Source: Methanoculleus sp. UBA208
Lineage (GTDB): Archaea > Halobacteriota > Methanomicrobia > Methanomicrobiales > Methanoculleaceae
DNA length: 30,958 bases
Assembly (NCBI RefSeq): GCF_002498065.1
Contig: NZ_DAFZ01000008.1
Coordinates: 12,471 to 43,428 of the forward strand
Reading direction: 5' to 3'
Shown: piece by piece, positions 1 to 7,088 of the stretch
Numbering within the stretch: position 1 is the stretch's first letter
Layout of the letters: each line of letters starts with the position of its first letter
Notes under the pieces: generated by a model
Seen by the model: only the letters and a program-made list of their open reading frames with translations
What the model was told of the DNA's origin: nothing
The model's database searches: none
Made by a program: the position numbers and the translations under genes

Positions 1-34
1 CATGGGCGGCATGGGCGGCATGCCCCCGATGTAA
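1..34 (+). CDS. C-terminal end of a thermosome/chaperonin subunit (partial)
   Basis: The frame starting at base 2 reads repeated Gly-Gly-Met units followed by Pro-Pro-Met and a TAA stop at 32-34. A Gly-Gly-Met tail is the hallmark C-terminus of group II (thermosome) and also of many group I chaperonins. These tails project into the folding cavity. Only ten residues are inside the window, so the group cannot be decided from sequence; an archaeal host makes a thermosome subunit the likelier reading. The gene is followed at once by a GC hairpin and T-run. Confidence 0.7.
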   Translation, partial: MGGMGGMPPM

Positions 35-62
35 GATCACCGTACCGCCCCACGATACAATC

Positions 63-96
63 CGGGGCCGCAATCCGGCCCCGCCCGTCTCTTTTT
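63..96 (+). terminator. Hairpin plus T-tract terminator of the chaperonin gene
   Basis: A 7-bp GC stem (63-69 pairing with 77-83) encloses a seven-base loop. A pyrimidine-rich tail follows, with five T at 92-96. It starts 29 bases after the chaperonin stop and fits a 3' end signal. Confidence 0.6.
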
Positions 97-166
97 CAGT
101 CCTCTTCCCGCCGGTCGTGATTCGGGCGTCCGGTGCCCCAGCTCGCGATCGCGCCCCGGGCGAAAC

Positions 167-218
167 GTCGCACGCACTCAAAGAGTGTGATCTTCTCAAG
201 CTCCTGCCGGTCCGGCGG
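167..218 (+). repeat. Hairpin-module repeat, short copy
   Basis: GTCGCAC (167-173) is followed by a hairpin (CACTC 175-179 with GAGTG 183-187), then the linker TTCTCAAGCTCC (193-204), then a second small GC hairpin (206-216). The same linkers, with different but self-complementary stems between them, occur in the larger element at 15985-16275. The surrounding gap (35-403) shows no convincing gene; an open frame at 117-350 has no start signal or recognisable protein character. Confidence 0.5.
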
Positions 219-342
219 CCGTTTCTCGGAGCGCCGTCTTCCTCTTCAGCCGGTTTCTTTCTAAGATGCTGCTGGATTTTGCGGGCCCCTATGGTGAACC
301 GGGGTGTTCGAATTTGCACATTTGTGTTAAAAATCGTTCATT

Positions 343-350
343 CTATATAG
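343..350 (+). promoter_or_regulatory. TATA box of the histidine kinase gene
   Basis: CTATATAG lies in an AT-rich patch within GC-rich DNA, with a purine-rich stretch upstream that could be a BRE. Archaeal initiation about 25 bases downstream would start the RNA near 372, some 30 bases before the kinase start codon. Confidence 0.55.
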
Positions 351-403
351 TTACAGATATATCCCTCCTTGGGGGATTGATCCTGCCCAGGGGAAGGTAG
401 TGC

Positions 404-1900
404 ATGAGGAGCGGGAGCGATACCCGGATGACGGTGAAGAGAGCTTTGCGGCCGCCGTTCCCGTTTATGCTCCACCTCCTGCTCGCCATCCTGCTTGCGA
501 TGATCCCCGTCGTCTGCCTGATCTCGTTCGTCGATTCTGCGGTGGTCGGACAGGAACTGGAAGAGAACACCCTGGAATCGCGGAACCTGACCGAGTCCGG
601 AATCATCCTCTCGGTGAACTTGGTTGACACCGGGTTGAAGCTCTTCGACGACACCTTAAACCCCGAGATGCGGGAGGGGTTCGGCCCGGTCCTTGCCGAG
701 TACGAGCGGGCGGGAGGGGACCCGGGGAAGATGAACCTCTCCCGCGTCAAAGAGGAACTCGGGGGCAGGATGGACCTGTACATCATCAACGAGAGCGGTG
801 TCATCGAGTACACCACCTATCCCCCCGATCTGGGGTACGACTTTAAGGAGATTCCTTCCTTTTACGACCGGATCACGGAGATTCGGCTCGGTGACACCTT
901 CTCGCCCGACAGGGTCGTTGCCGAGCTCTCCACCGGAGAGCTCCGGAAGTACGCGTATCTGCCCTCTCCCGACCACCGCTACCTCTTCGAGCTCGGCCTT
1001 GCGGAGTCTGAGTTTCAGCGATACCGTGCGGAGCTGAAGTACCGGGACATGGTTCGGGAACTGGTGGACCTGAACCCGGACATCACAGAGATCCGGATCT
1101 TCGACTGCCTGGGCACCCGGATCACCGGTGAGGCACATCCCGACGACGACCGCCGGCTGGCCATGGTCCGGCAGGCATACCGGGAGAGGGCCACGCTTGA
1201 AGTGGAGAACGCCACTGCAGGTGAACTGATCCGATTCCTCTTCATCGATATGACGGATAGCAATTATGCATCGGATATGAGCATGGTCGTTGAACTGACC
1301 TACAACACGAAGGCCGCAGAGACAAAACTTGCCGGGATGCTCGACCAGCATACGAGTGTCCTGCTCATCGCGATCCTCTGCATCGGCTGCCTCTCGGCCC
1401 TCGCCGCGCACCACCTGACGCGGCCGATACGCACCCTCGTCGAGGATGTCGATGCCGTCGCCCGCGGCGACCTCTCTCACCCCATACAGGTAGACGGGGA
1501 CGAGGAGTTCGTGCACCTCGGGGAGAGCGTATCGGCGATGGTCGCATCCTTAAAGGAGACCATGCGGAGGCTCCGGGAGTCGGAGGAGGAGATCATCCGG
1601 TACAGTCATGCCCTCGAAGAAGAGGTCCGGGAACGGACGGCCGCCCTTGAAGAGTCCAACCGGATGGCAACCCTCTACCTGGACATCATGGGGCACGACA
1701 TCAACAACGCCAACAACGTCGCAAGCCTCTACGCGGACCTCCTCCTCGCCGACCTCGAGGGAGAGCCCGAGGCCGAGCTGCTCAGGAAGGCGAAGATGGG
1801 GCTCACGAAGAGCAGGGAGATCGTCCGGAACGTCAATACCATCCAGCATATCCAGGGGGCGTACGGCACCTTGAGCCGATCGGCCTTGACCCGCTCATAA
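404..1900 (+). CDS. Membrane sensor histidine kinase, sensor/HAMP/dimerisation part (frameshifted)
   Basis: This is the N-terminal 498 residues of a membrane two-component sensor kinase. A transmembrane helix near residues 22-44 is followed by a large extracytoplasmic sensor region (about 45-315, probably Cache/PDC-like), a second helix at about 317-339, a HAMP segment (about 340-392), a coiled coil, and a HisKA-like helix with the phospho-acceptor candidate His431 in MGHDINN. The frame then runs into out-of-frame sequence and stops. The ATP-binding domain continues at 1870-2304 in the next frame, so this ORF alone lacks kinase activity. GGGAAGG at 391-397 is a reasonable ribosome site for ATG 404; ATG 428 is an alternative. 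No response regulator lies beside it. The signal sensed is unknown. Confidence 0.85.
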   Translation: MRSGSDTRMTVKRALRPPFPFMLHLLLAILLAMIPVVCLISFVDSAVVGQELEENTLESRNLTESGIILSVNLVDTGLKLFDDTLNPEMREGFGPVLAEYERAGGDPGKMNLSRVKEELGGRMDLYIINESGVIEYTTYPPDLGYDFKEIPSFYDRITEIRLGDTFSPDRVVAELSTGELRKYAYLPSPDHRYLFELGLAESEFQRYRAELKYRDMVRELVDLNPDITEIRIFDCLGTRITGEAHPDDDRRLAMVRQAYRERATLEVENATAGELIRFLFIDMTDSNYASDMSMVVELTYNTKAAETKLAGMLDQHTSVLLIAILCIGCLSALAAHHLTRPIRTLVEDVDAVARGDLSHPIQVDGDEEFVHLGESVSAMVASLKETMRRLRESEEEIIRYSHALEEEVRERTAALEESNRMATLYLDIMGHDINNANNVASLYADLLLADLEGEPEAELLRKAKMGLTKSREIVRNVNTIQHIQGAYGTLSRSALTRS

Positions 1901-2304
1901 GGCGTGAGATAGAGCGTTCTTCCATCACCGGGGTAACCTACGCCGGTACCACGGCCACCGTCCTCGCCGACGACCTCCTCTCCGAGGTCTTTGCGAACCT
2001 GCTCGGGAACGCGGCGAAATTCGGCGGTCCCGGCGTCGAAATTGCCATCCGGGTCGAGGAGCACGACGACGAGGTACTCGTCTCGGTCGAGGATACCGGG
2101 CCGGGGGTCCCGGATGCTATAAAGCCGCGGCTCTTCGACCGGCTGGTTCGGGGAACCCAGACGATGGCCGGGACCGGGCTCGGGCTCTACATCTGCCGGA
2201 TGCTTGTTACGCGCTACGGCGGGAGGATCTGGGCGGACGACCGGGTGGAGGGGCGGCCGGAGTGCGGCACGGCCATCCGGTTCACCCTCAGGAAGGCAGT
2301 GTGA
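1870..2304 (+). pseudogene. Histidine kinase ATPase (HATPase_c) domain, out of frame with its sensor half
   Basis: The frame from about 1870 encodes a complete HATPase_c domain. It has an N-box (LLGNAAKFGG), a G1 box (VEDTGPGVPD), an F-box region (LFDRLVRG) and a G2 box (TGLGLYICR), ending at TGA 2302-2304. No ATG or GTG precedes the N-box in this frame, so it is not an independent gene. It is the C-terminal part of the kinase that starts at 404. Joining the two needs a one-base shift between about 1855 and 1870, where a run of five G (1855-1859) is the obvious site. This may be a real mutation, a sequencing error, or less likely programmed frameshifting. The stop lies two bases from the 3' end of the convergent lysS gene. 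Confidence 0.8.
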
Positions 2305-2306
2305 TC

Positions 2307-4046
2307 TCACCCGATAATTTCCTGCACCCGCCCGACCTGCCCGTCGCGGAGCCGGACCTTGATCCCGTGGGGGTGGAAGGACGAGTTCGTCAGAATCTCG
2401 GCGACGACGCCCCGGGTGCGCTTTCCGGTTCGCTGGTCGCGTTTGAGCACGATATCCACCGTCATCCCGGGTTTGATGGCGGCCCTGTTCCGTCCGTTCA
2501 TGCCAAAAAATTGTGGGGAGTCACTCTTCCCCGTCGTTCTGCTCCGCTCCGGTCCCGTTCGGCCCGGGACGGCGGTCTTCATCTGCGGGAAGAGGAGCAC
2601 CTCTTTGATGGAGTCCTTGCCGGTGAGGAGCATCACCAGGCGGTCGATGCCGATGCCGACGCCCCCGGTGGGGGGCATCCCGTAGCCGAGCGCGTTGATG
2701 AAGTCGTAGTCGATCATCTGCGCCTCGAGGTCGCCCCGGCGGCGTTTGGCATCCTGCTGTTCGAGCCGGGCCTTCTGGTCGAGGGGGTCGTTTAACTCCG
2801 AGAAGCCGTTGGCCATCTCCATGCCGGCGATGAAGAGTTCGAACCGCTCCGTCAGCCCTTCCTTCTCCCGGTGCTTCTTTGCAAGCGGTGAGTTCTCGAT
2901 GGGGAAGTCGTAGACGAACGTCGGCTGGATGAGGTGCTTCTCGCCGAAGTGCTCGAAGAAGAGCACAAGGAACTCGCCCCGGGTCATGGCGCTCTCGCAG
3001 CCCTCGACGCAGTGCGCGAGGCCGAAGGCGCGGAGTTCCTCGAGGCTCATAGCCTGGATATCGATCCCGGCGTACTCACGCACCGCCTCCTCCATCGAGA
3101 GGCGGCGCCAGGGGCGGGAGAAGTCCAGGTCGTGCGCCGCAAACGAGCAGGTGGTCTTCCCGAGCACCTGCTCTGCGAGGTGCGAGAGGATCTCCTCGGT
3201 GAGGTCCATCATGTCGTTGTAGTCCCGGTAGGCCTCGTAGATCTCCACCATCGAGAACTCGGGGTTGTGGTTGGTGTCGATATCCTCGTTCCTGAAGTTC
3301 TTTGCTATCTCAAAGACTTTGTCGAAACCGCCGACGACCAGGCGCTTGAGGTAGAGTTCCGGCGCGATCCGGAGGTAGAGTTTCTGCTCGAGGAAGTTGT
3401 GGTAGGTGGTGAACGGCCGGGCGTTCGCGCCGCCGTAGATCGGCTGCAGGGTGGGGGTCTCGAACTCCAGGTAGTCCCGCTCGAAGAGGAACTGGCGGAG
3501 AAGCGATATGATCCTGCTCCGGGTCCGGAAGGTCTCGCGGCTCTCCTCGTTCATGATCAGGTCGAGGTAGCGCTGCCGGTAGCGGGTCTCGACGTTCTTG
3601 AGCGCGTGGAACTTCTCGGGAAGGGGGCAGACCGATTTCGTGAGGAGTTCGAACCGGTCGACCCAGACGGTGATCTCCCCCATCTTCGTCCGGAAGACGT
3701 GGCCGACGACGCCGATGATGTCGCCGGCGTCGACATATTGCTTGAAGAGGTCGAACTGCTCCTCGCCGAGGTCGTTCTTCCGGAGATAGAGCTGGATCCT
3801 GCCGGTCGAGTCCCCGATATCGGCGAAGATCGTCTTGCCGTGCTGGCGGACGATGTAGACGCGCCCCGCGGTGCTGACCTCTTCCTCGCTTTTGTCGTGC
3901 CCGATCCCGGAGAACCGCTCCTTGATCCCGGTGACGGTATCCCTGCGGTCGAAGGTGTAGGGGTAGACCGTCACCCCGCGTTCGCGCAGTTCCTGTATCT
4001 TATCGATCTTTGCCGTGTCAAAACAGGTGTGATCCATATCGCTCAT
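2307..4046 (-). CDS. lysS: Class II lysyl-tRNA synthetase with C-terminal YwbE-like (DUF2196) domain
   Basis: The enzyme charges tRNA-Lys with lysine using ATP. Residues about 60-135 form the OB-fold anticodon-binding domain. The class II catalytic core follows, with motif 2 around FRNEDIDTNHNPEF (251-264) and motif 3 around GGVGIGIDRL (near 460), and ends after LLFPQMK near residue 490. Most archaea use a class I LysRS; class II enzymes are known in some methanogens. The last 64 residues, starting at an in-frame Met (codon 2501-2499), match the full length and pattern of the YwbE/DUF2196 family (IKPGMTVDIVLK, HPHGIKVRL, GQVGRVQEI). The protein is therefore either a LysRS-YwbE fusion or two genes merged by loss of a stop. 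Start 4046; the Met at residue 4 is an alternative. A TATA box lies about 95 bases upstream. Confidence 0.93.
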   Translation of the reverse strand: MSDMDHTCFDTAKIDKIQELRERGVTVYPYTFDRRDTVTGIKERFSGIGHDKSEEEVSTAGRVYIVRQHGKTIFADIGDSTGRIQLYLRKNDLGEEQFDLFKQYVDAGDIIGVVGHVFRTKMGEITVWVDRFELLTKSVCPLPEKFHALKNVETRYRQRYLDLIMNEESRETFRTRSRIISLLRQFLFERDYLEFETPTLQPIYGGANARPFTTYHNFLEQKLYLRIAPELYLKRLVVGGFDKVFEIAKNFRNEDIDTNHNPEFSMVEIYEAYRDYNDMMDLTEEILSHLAEQVLGKTTCSFAAHDLDFSRPWRRLSMEEAVREYAGIDIQAMSLEELRAFGLAHCVEGCESAMTRGEFLVLFFEHFGEKHLIQPTFVYDFPIENSPLAKKHREKEGLTERFELFIAGMEMANGFSELNDPLDQKARLEQQDAKRRRGDLEAQMIDYDFINALGYGMPPTGGVGIGIDRLVMLLTGKDSIKEVLLFPQMKTAVPGRTGPERSRTTGKSDSPQFFGMNGRNRAAIKPGMTVDIVLKRDQRTGKRTRGVVAEILTNSSFHPHGIKVRLRDGQVGRVQEIIG

Positions 4047-4146
4047 TGTGTAAATCGCTCCATTCGTCCTGCAGCCGTGCCCCGGATCGGAAATCCGGGT
4101 CAGGCGCCGCTCCGGCGAGACCGGGCCGTACGCTCGCCGGGAAATT

Positions 4147-4154
4147 CTATATAG
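4147..4154 (-). promoter_or_regulatory. Palindromic TATA box upstream of lysS
   Basis: CTATATAG is a perfect palindrome. On the minus strand it is preceded by a purine-rich stretch (CGAAAGGGAACA) resembling a BRE, and would start lysS RNA near 4122, giving a leader of about 75 bases. On the plus strand GGGAAATT precedes it, so divergent use is possible. Confidence 0.55.
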
Positions 4155-4502
4155 TGTTCCCTTTCGGTGCTATTAATGGTTGAGGGAGGATCGGCCGAAA
4201 GGCTATCCCCGGGCCTGCACGGTTTATCCATGTAAGGATCCGGGCGGCGGTCGAAACGCCTGGAGGTCGAGACCGGGTGGTGCGAGGTGCGAGCGCCGAA
4301 TGGGCCGCGGCCGTTCACGAGCCGTCACGGTTACGGCCGTGTAGATCGCCCTGAGATAGACCGGGGTGCTGCAAGCGTGGCAGGGAGCGGCTCATCCCCG
4401 GTGCAAGGCGGTACTCCTGGGGACGAACCGGACGGGAGAGGTGCCGGGTGGCCTGCCGCTCCGCCTGTATGAGATGGTTGGGGTGCGCCGGTTCCGCTTC
4501 TG
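4155..4502. other. Gap of about 350 bases without a convincing gene; possibly structured RNA
   Basis: Short open frames here lack ribosome sites and protein character. The DNA is GC-rich with several local inverted repeats (for example CACGG with CCGTG near 4324-4340). I do not see the conserved cores of RNase P RNA, SRP RNA or a tRNA. A plus-strand RNA from the palindromic TATA box at 4147-4154 would cover this stretch. Confidence 0.3.
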
Positions 4503-5096
4503 TCACTCCCATTCAGTCACATCCCCGTACGAGGGATAGAGGTAGAAGATCGTCGTGTCGTCATAGGCCATCATCACCCTCTCGTTGTGATGATCAACGA
4601 CCACAAACAGGCCCATATACGGGTTTACTGCCTGGTGATAGTCCTCCTCCTCGGGGAAGGGTTCCGATGTCCATGGGTGCCCCCTCCAGATCGTGGCGCT
4701 ACAGCGCCCCCTCGTGGCACGTTTCTCCCGTTCGTCCACTTCGATGAAGAACGACAGTGACAGTTCATCGTTCCTGAACTCCACGTCGATGTGCTCGGTG
4801 TTCGGGTCCTCCTCCTCAAAGCCCGTCCGGATCGAGGTGATGTTCCACCCGCCCTCAAGCAGGATCCCGGCCCGCGGGTCGGCGAGGACGATCCCGATCA
4901 CCTCTGTTGCGTTGACGTCGAACCTTTTCACCGGGATCTCGGAGGTGTTGATGGGGATCGAGATGTTCCCCTGCTCGTAGTGGAGGATCGGGGCGGGGGT
5001 GACGGTTTCCGGTGTATCGGTGTCCCAGAAACCGATGCACCCGGCCCCGAGCGCCAGGAGCAGCAGCGCAAGGGAGAGAATGAAGATCCGCTTCAT
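4503..5096 (-). CDS. Predicted lipoprotein, copy 2 of a tandem duplicated pair
   Basis: A 197-residue secreted lipoprotein of unknown function. A Lys-Arg N-terminus and hydrophobic stretch lead to a lipobox (LALGAGC) with Cys20 as the lipidation site. The mature part shares long collinear blocks with the protein encoded just upstream at 5093-5665: PINTSEIPVK, FxxNATEVI, RAGxLLEGGW, SFFIEVDERE, a GRC motif, DHHNERV and TTIFYLYPSYG. Its ATG overlaps the TGA of the upstream gene (ATGA at 5093-5096), so the two are translationally coupled. Several Asn-x-Thr/Ser sites fit an exported archaeal protein. I do not recognise a named domain. The shared blocks place it in a small paralogous family rather than pointing to an activity. 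Confidence 0.8.
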   Translation of the reverse strand: MKRIFILSLALLLLALGAGCIGFWDTDTPETVTPAPILHYEQGNISIPINTSEIPVKRFDVNATEVIGIVLADPRAGILLEGGWNITSIRTGFEEEDPNTEHIDVEFRNDELSLSFFIEVDEREKRATRGRCSATIWRGHPWTSEPFPEEEDYHQAVNPYMGLFVVVDHHNERVMMAYDDTTIFYLYPSYGDVTEWE

Positions 5097-5665
5097 CCTG
5101 ACGCCTCCACGCTTTCATACCACTCTCTCCCGTACGAGGGGTAGAGATAGAAGATCGTCGTTTCGTTGTAGACCATCACCACCCGCTCGTTGTGGTGATC
5201 GAAGACATAGGTGTGGTAGAAAGTCCGGTTCTGGTGGTAGTCTTCAGGATAGGGGCCTGCAAACGGTCCCCCAAGCCAGCGTGGGGCATTGCAGCGCCCC
5301 CAGCCGGTCTGCCCCTCCCGTTCGTCCACTTCGATGAAGAACGACGGTGACGGTTCATCGCTCCGGAACTCTACGTCGACATGCGTCCTCAAGTCGTAAT
5401 CATAGTTTGTCCGGACCGAGGCTATCTTCCAGCCGCCCTCAAGCAGAGCACCGGCCCGCTGGTCGGCAAGGAGGATCTCGATCACCTCTGTGGCATTGAT
5501 GTCAAACTTTTTTACCGGAATCTCGGAGGTGTTGATGGGGATCGAGACATCCCCCCGCTCGTAGTGGAGGACCGGTGCGGGGGTGGCGTTTTCCGGTGTG
5601 CCGGTGCATCCGGCCCCGAATGTCAGGAGCAGCAGCGCAACAAGGAGAACGGGATTCTGTCTCAT
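5093..5665 (-). CDS. Predicted lipoprotein, copy 1 of a tandem duplicated pair
   Basis: A 190-residue lipoprotein with an N-terminal signal and lipobox (LTFGAGC, Cys20), then the same block order as its downstream paralogue at 4503-5096. The open frame extends upstream to 5887, but I place the start at 5665. The signal peptide begins there, a GGAGAGAG site lies a few bases upstream, and the TATA box at 5866-5873 would start the RNA near 5840, inside the longer frame. This leaves an untranslated leader of roughly 175 bases holding a 37-base direct repeat. The conserved Cys of the GRC motif is present in both copies. Function unknown. Confidence 0.8.
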   Translation of the reverse strand: MRQNPVLLVALLLLTFGAGCTGTPENATPAPVLHYERGDVSIPINTSEIPVKKFDINATEVIEILLADQRAGALLEGGWKIASVRTNYDYDLRTHVDVEFRSDEPSPSFFIEVDEREGQTGWGRCNAPRWLGGPFAGPYPEDYHQNRTFYHTYVFDHHNERVVMVYNETTIFYLYPSYGREWYESVEASG

Positions 5666-5686
5666 CCGGCTCTCTCCGCGGGTATG

Positions 5687-5793
5687 GAGTCGTGCCCGTG
5701 AGAGGTTCTGGCCGGTCTCCGCCGTGAAATCCCTGAAGGAGTTACGGAGTTCAGCTGAGTCGTGCCCGTGAGAGGTTCTGGCCGGTCTCCGCC
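5687..5793. repeat. 37-base direct repeat in the lipoprotein operon leader
   Basis: A 37-base sequence at 5687-5723 (beginning GAGTCGTGCCCGTGAGAGG) recurs exactly at 5757-5793, a period of 70 bases. Both copies lie between the predicted transcription start and the first start codon of the lipoprotein pair. Confidence 0.8.
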
Positions 5794-5865
5794 TGCCGGT
5801 AGTACCCGATCCGGACGGGGGCGGCTGCCGGAGGCTGTACGTCATGATTGAGACTCGGTGTCCCT

Positions 5866-5873
5866 CTATAAAC
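5866..5873 (-). promoter_or_regulatory. TATA box of the lipoprotein operon
   Basis: On the minus strand GTTTATAG follows an A-rich stretch (CACAGAAATC). Transcription would start near 5840 and read through the repeat-bearing leader into the gene at 5665. Confidence 0.5.
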
Positions 5874-6056
5874 GATTTCTGTGTCACGCATCTACACGTT
5901 GAGACTGCCGGGTAGAATCCTTACCTGGAATCTACTGCAACAGGCTGCTATTCGGGGCCGCGTGGCATGGTAGTGTTTCACAGTTCCGGATCGTCCCCCG
6001 GCCTGTATGGCGGCTCTCCGGCTTGGTGGTGCCGTGCCTGATCACATCCACGCCGC

Positions 6057-6746
6057 TCACGGACAGGACGCGAGCGATCTTGCGCCCCGGAGCGGGTAAC
6101 TCCGGAGCATAAGTTCCTCCAGTGCAGCGGTGTGATCGGGGAGAACGGCCGGCCCGAAAACCCCGTAGTAAACGATGAAGTAATCTTCGTGTTCCGGGGA
6201 TAGCGGCTTTTCGACAGCGGCGAAGTAACCGGACGATGCCTCGCTCTCGTATTTCGTCACGGTGATGGGGCTAACGATCGGTTCGTCCGGTGATCTATCC
6301 GGTTTTCCCGGGAGGATCAACCCGGCGGAAGCGACGTTCCCGGACGACCGAAGGCGACTGCAGAGGTTCTCTTCCGCCCGCGCGAGATCCGCGTCATCGT
6401 CGAAGTACCAGTTGACGACCAGATACCGGTCGCCCGACCCGGTGTCGAGATACGCGGCATGGCTGCAGTACGGGGAGAGATCCGGAAACGGGGGTGGGCA
6501 TCCTTCTTCGATATCGCCTGACAAGACGATATCCCCCTCGGTCGTTCTGTTCACGACGACCGACCCGTTTTCCGCATACCCATACCCGGGCTGGGGGATA
6601 TACCATTTTTGCAGAGCCCCGGGGGGAGGATACCCGGGACCGATCATGAGAAGGTCGAAGAGCAGAAGGGCGCCGAGAGCACCGACGGCGATCAGGAGGA
6701 GAACCAGTGCGGCCCTGCCGGTTCTATCGTTTTGAAGGAATCTCAT
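6057..6746 (-). CDS. Membrane-anchored extracytoplasmic protein of unknown function
   Basis: 229 residues with a single N-terminal transmembrane helix (about residues 12-34) and a Pro/Gly-rich juxtamembrane stretch, then a soluble domain predicted outside the cell. The frame is open upstream to 6878, but the TATA box near 6852-6860 puts the RNA start at about 6829. The Met at 6746, directly before the charged residues and helix, is therefore preferred; Met 6755 is nearly equivalent. Four Cys lie in the outer domain. No named family is recognised. It has the same orientation as the lipoprotein pair but its own promoter. Confidence 0.65.
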   Translation of the reverse strand: MRFLQNDRTGRAALVLLLIAVGALGALLLFDLLMIGPGYPPPGALQKWYIPQPGYGYAENGSVVVNRTTEGDIVLSGDIEEGCPPPFPDLSPYCSHAAYLDTGSGDRYLVVNWYFDDDADLARAEENLCSRLRSSGNVASAGLILPGKPDRSPDEPIVSPITVTKYESEASSGYFAAVEKPLSPEHEDYFIVYYGVFGPAVLPDHTAALEELMLRSYPLRGARSLASCP

Positions 6747-6851
6747 GCAGATCATCCGTCCGTCGTTCGGGGCGCCAACCGGAGGGGGTATCCCTGCACG
6801 TGTCGGGCAGGGTGCCGGTTCCGGTACCCGCGCTGGAGAGTTCAACGTTCT

Positions 6852-6860
6852 TCTATATCC
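6852..6860 (-). promoter_or_regulatory. TATA box of the membrane-anchored protein gene
   Basis: Minus-strand GGATATAGA is preceded by CACAGAAAAG. It closely resembles the promoter at 5866-5873, including the CACAGAAA element, which suggests shared control of these secreted-protein genes. Confidence 0.5.
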
Positions 6861-7088
6861 CTTTTCTGTGACGATCATCTACATGTCAGACCCGTGCCGG
6901 ACCACCCCCCCGAAGACCGGCCTCTATAAGCACGAAAACGGTGCCGCGCCGGACGGCGAGATCCGTGGCCGGAGGAGCGGAACCGCCTCCGGTCTCTTCG
7001 CGGGTCGATCCGGGGTGGGTGAGATAAGTTCCTGCGCCAAAACACAATGCATAAGAAGGTTATACGAGTTACCGTCAATAGTGTGGGC

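Noticed and set aside
117..350. 77-codon open frame after the chaperonin gene
   Set aside because: It runs through the hairpin repeat and the kinase promoter, has no ribosome site and no protein-like composition.
4155..4502. RNase P RNA or SRP RNA
   Set aside because: I could not find the conserved cores of either RNA on either strand.
5666..5887. N-terminal extension of the upstream lipoprotein
   Set aside because: It would place about 75 non-signal residues before the lipobox signal peptide and start at or upstream of the predicted transcription start.
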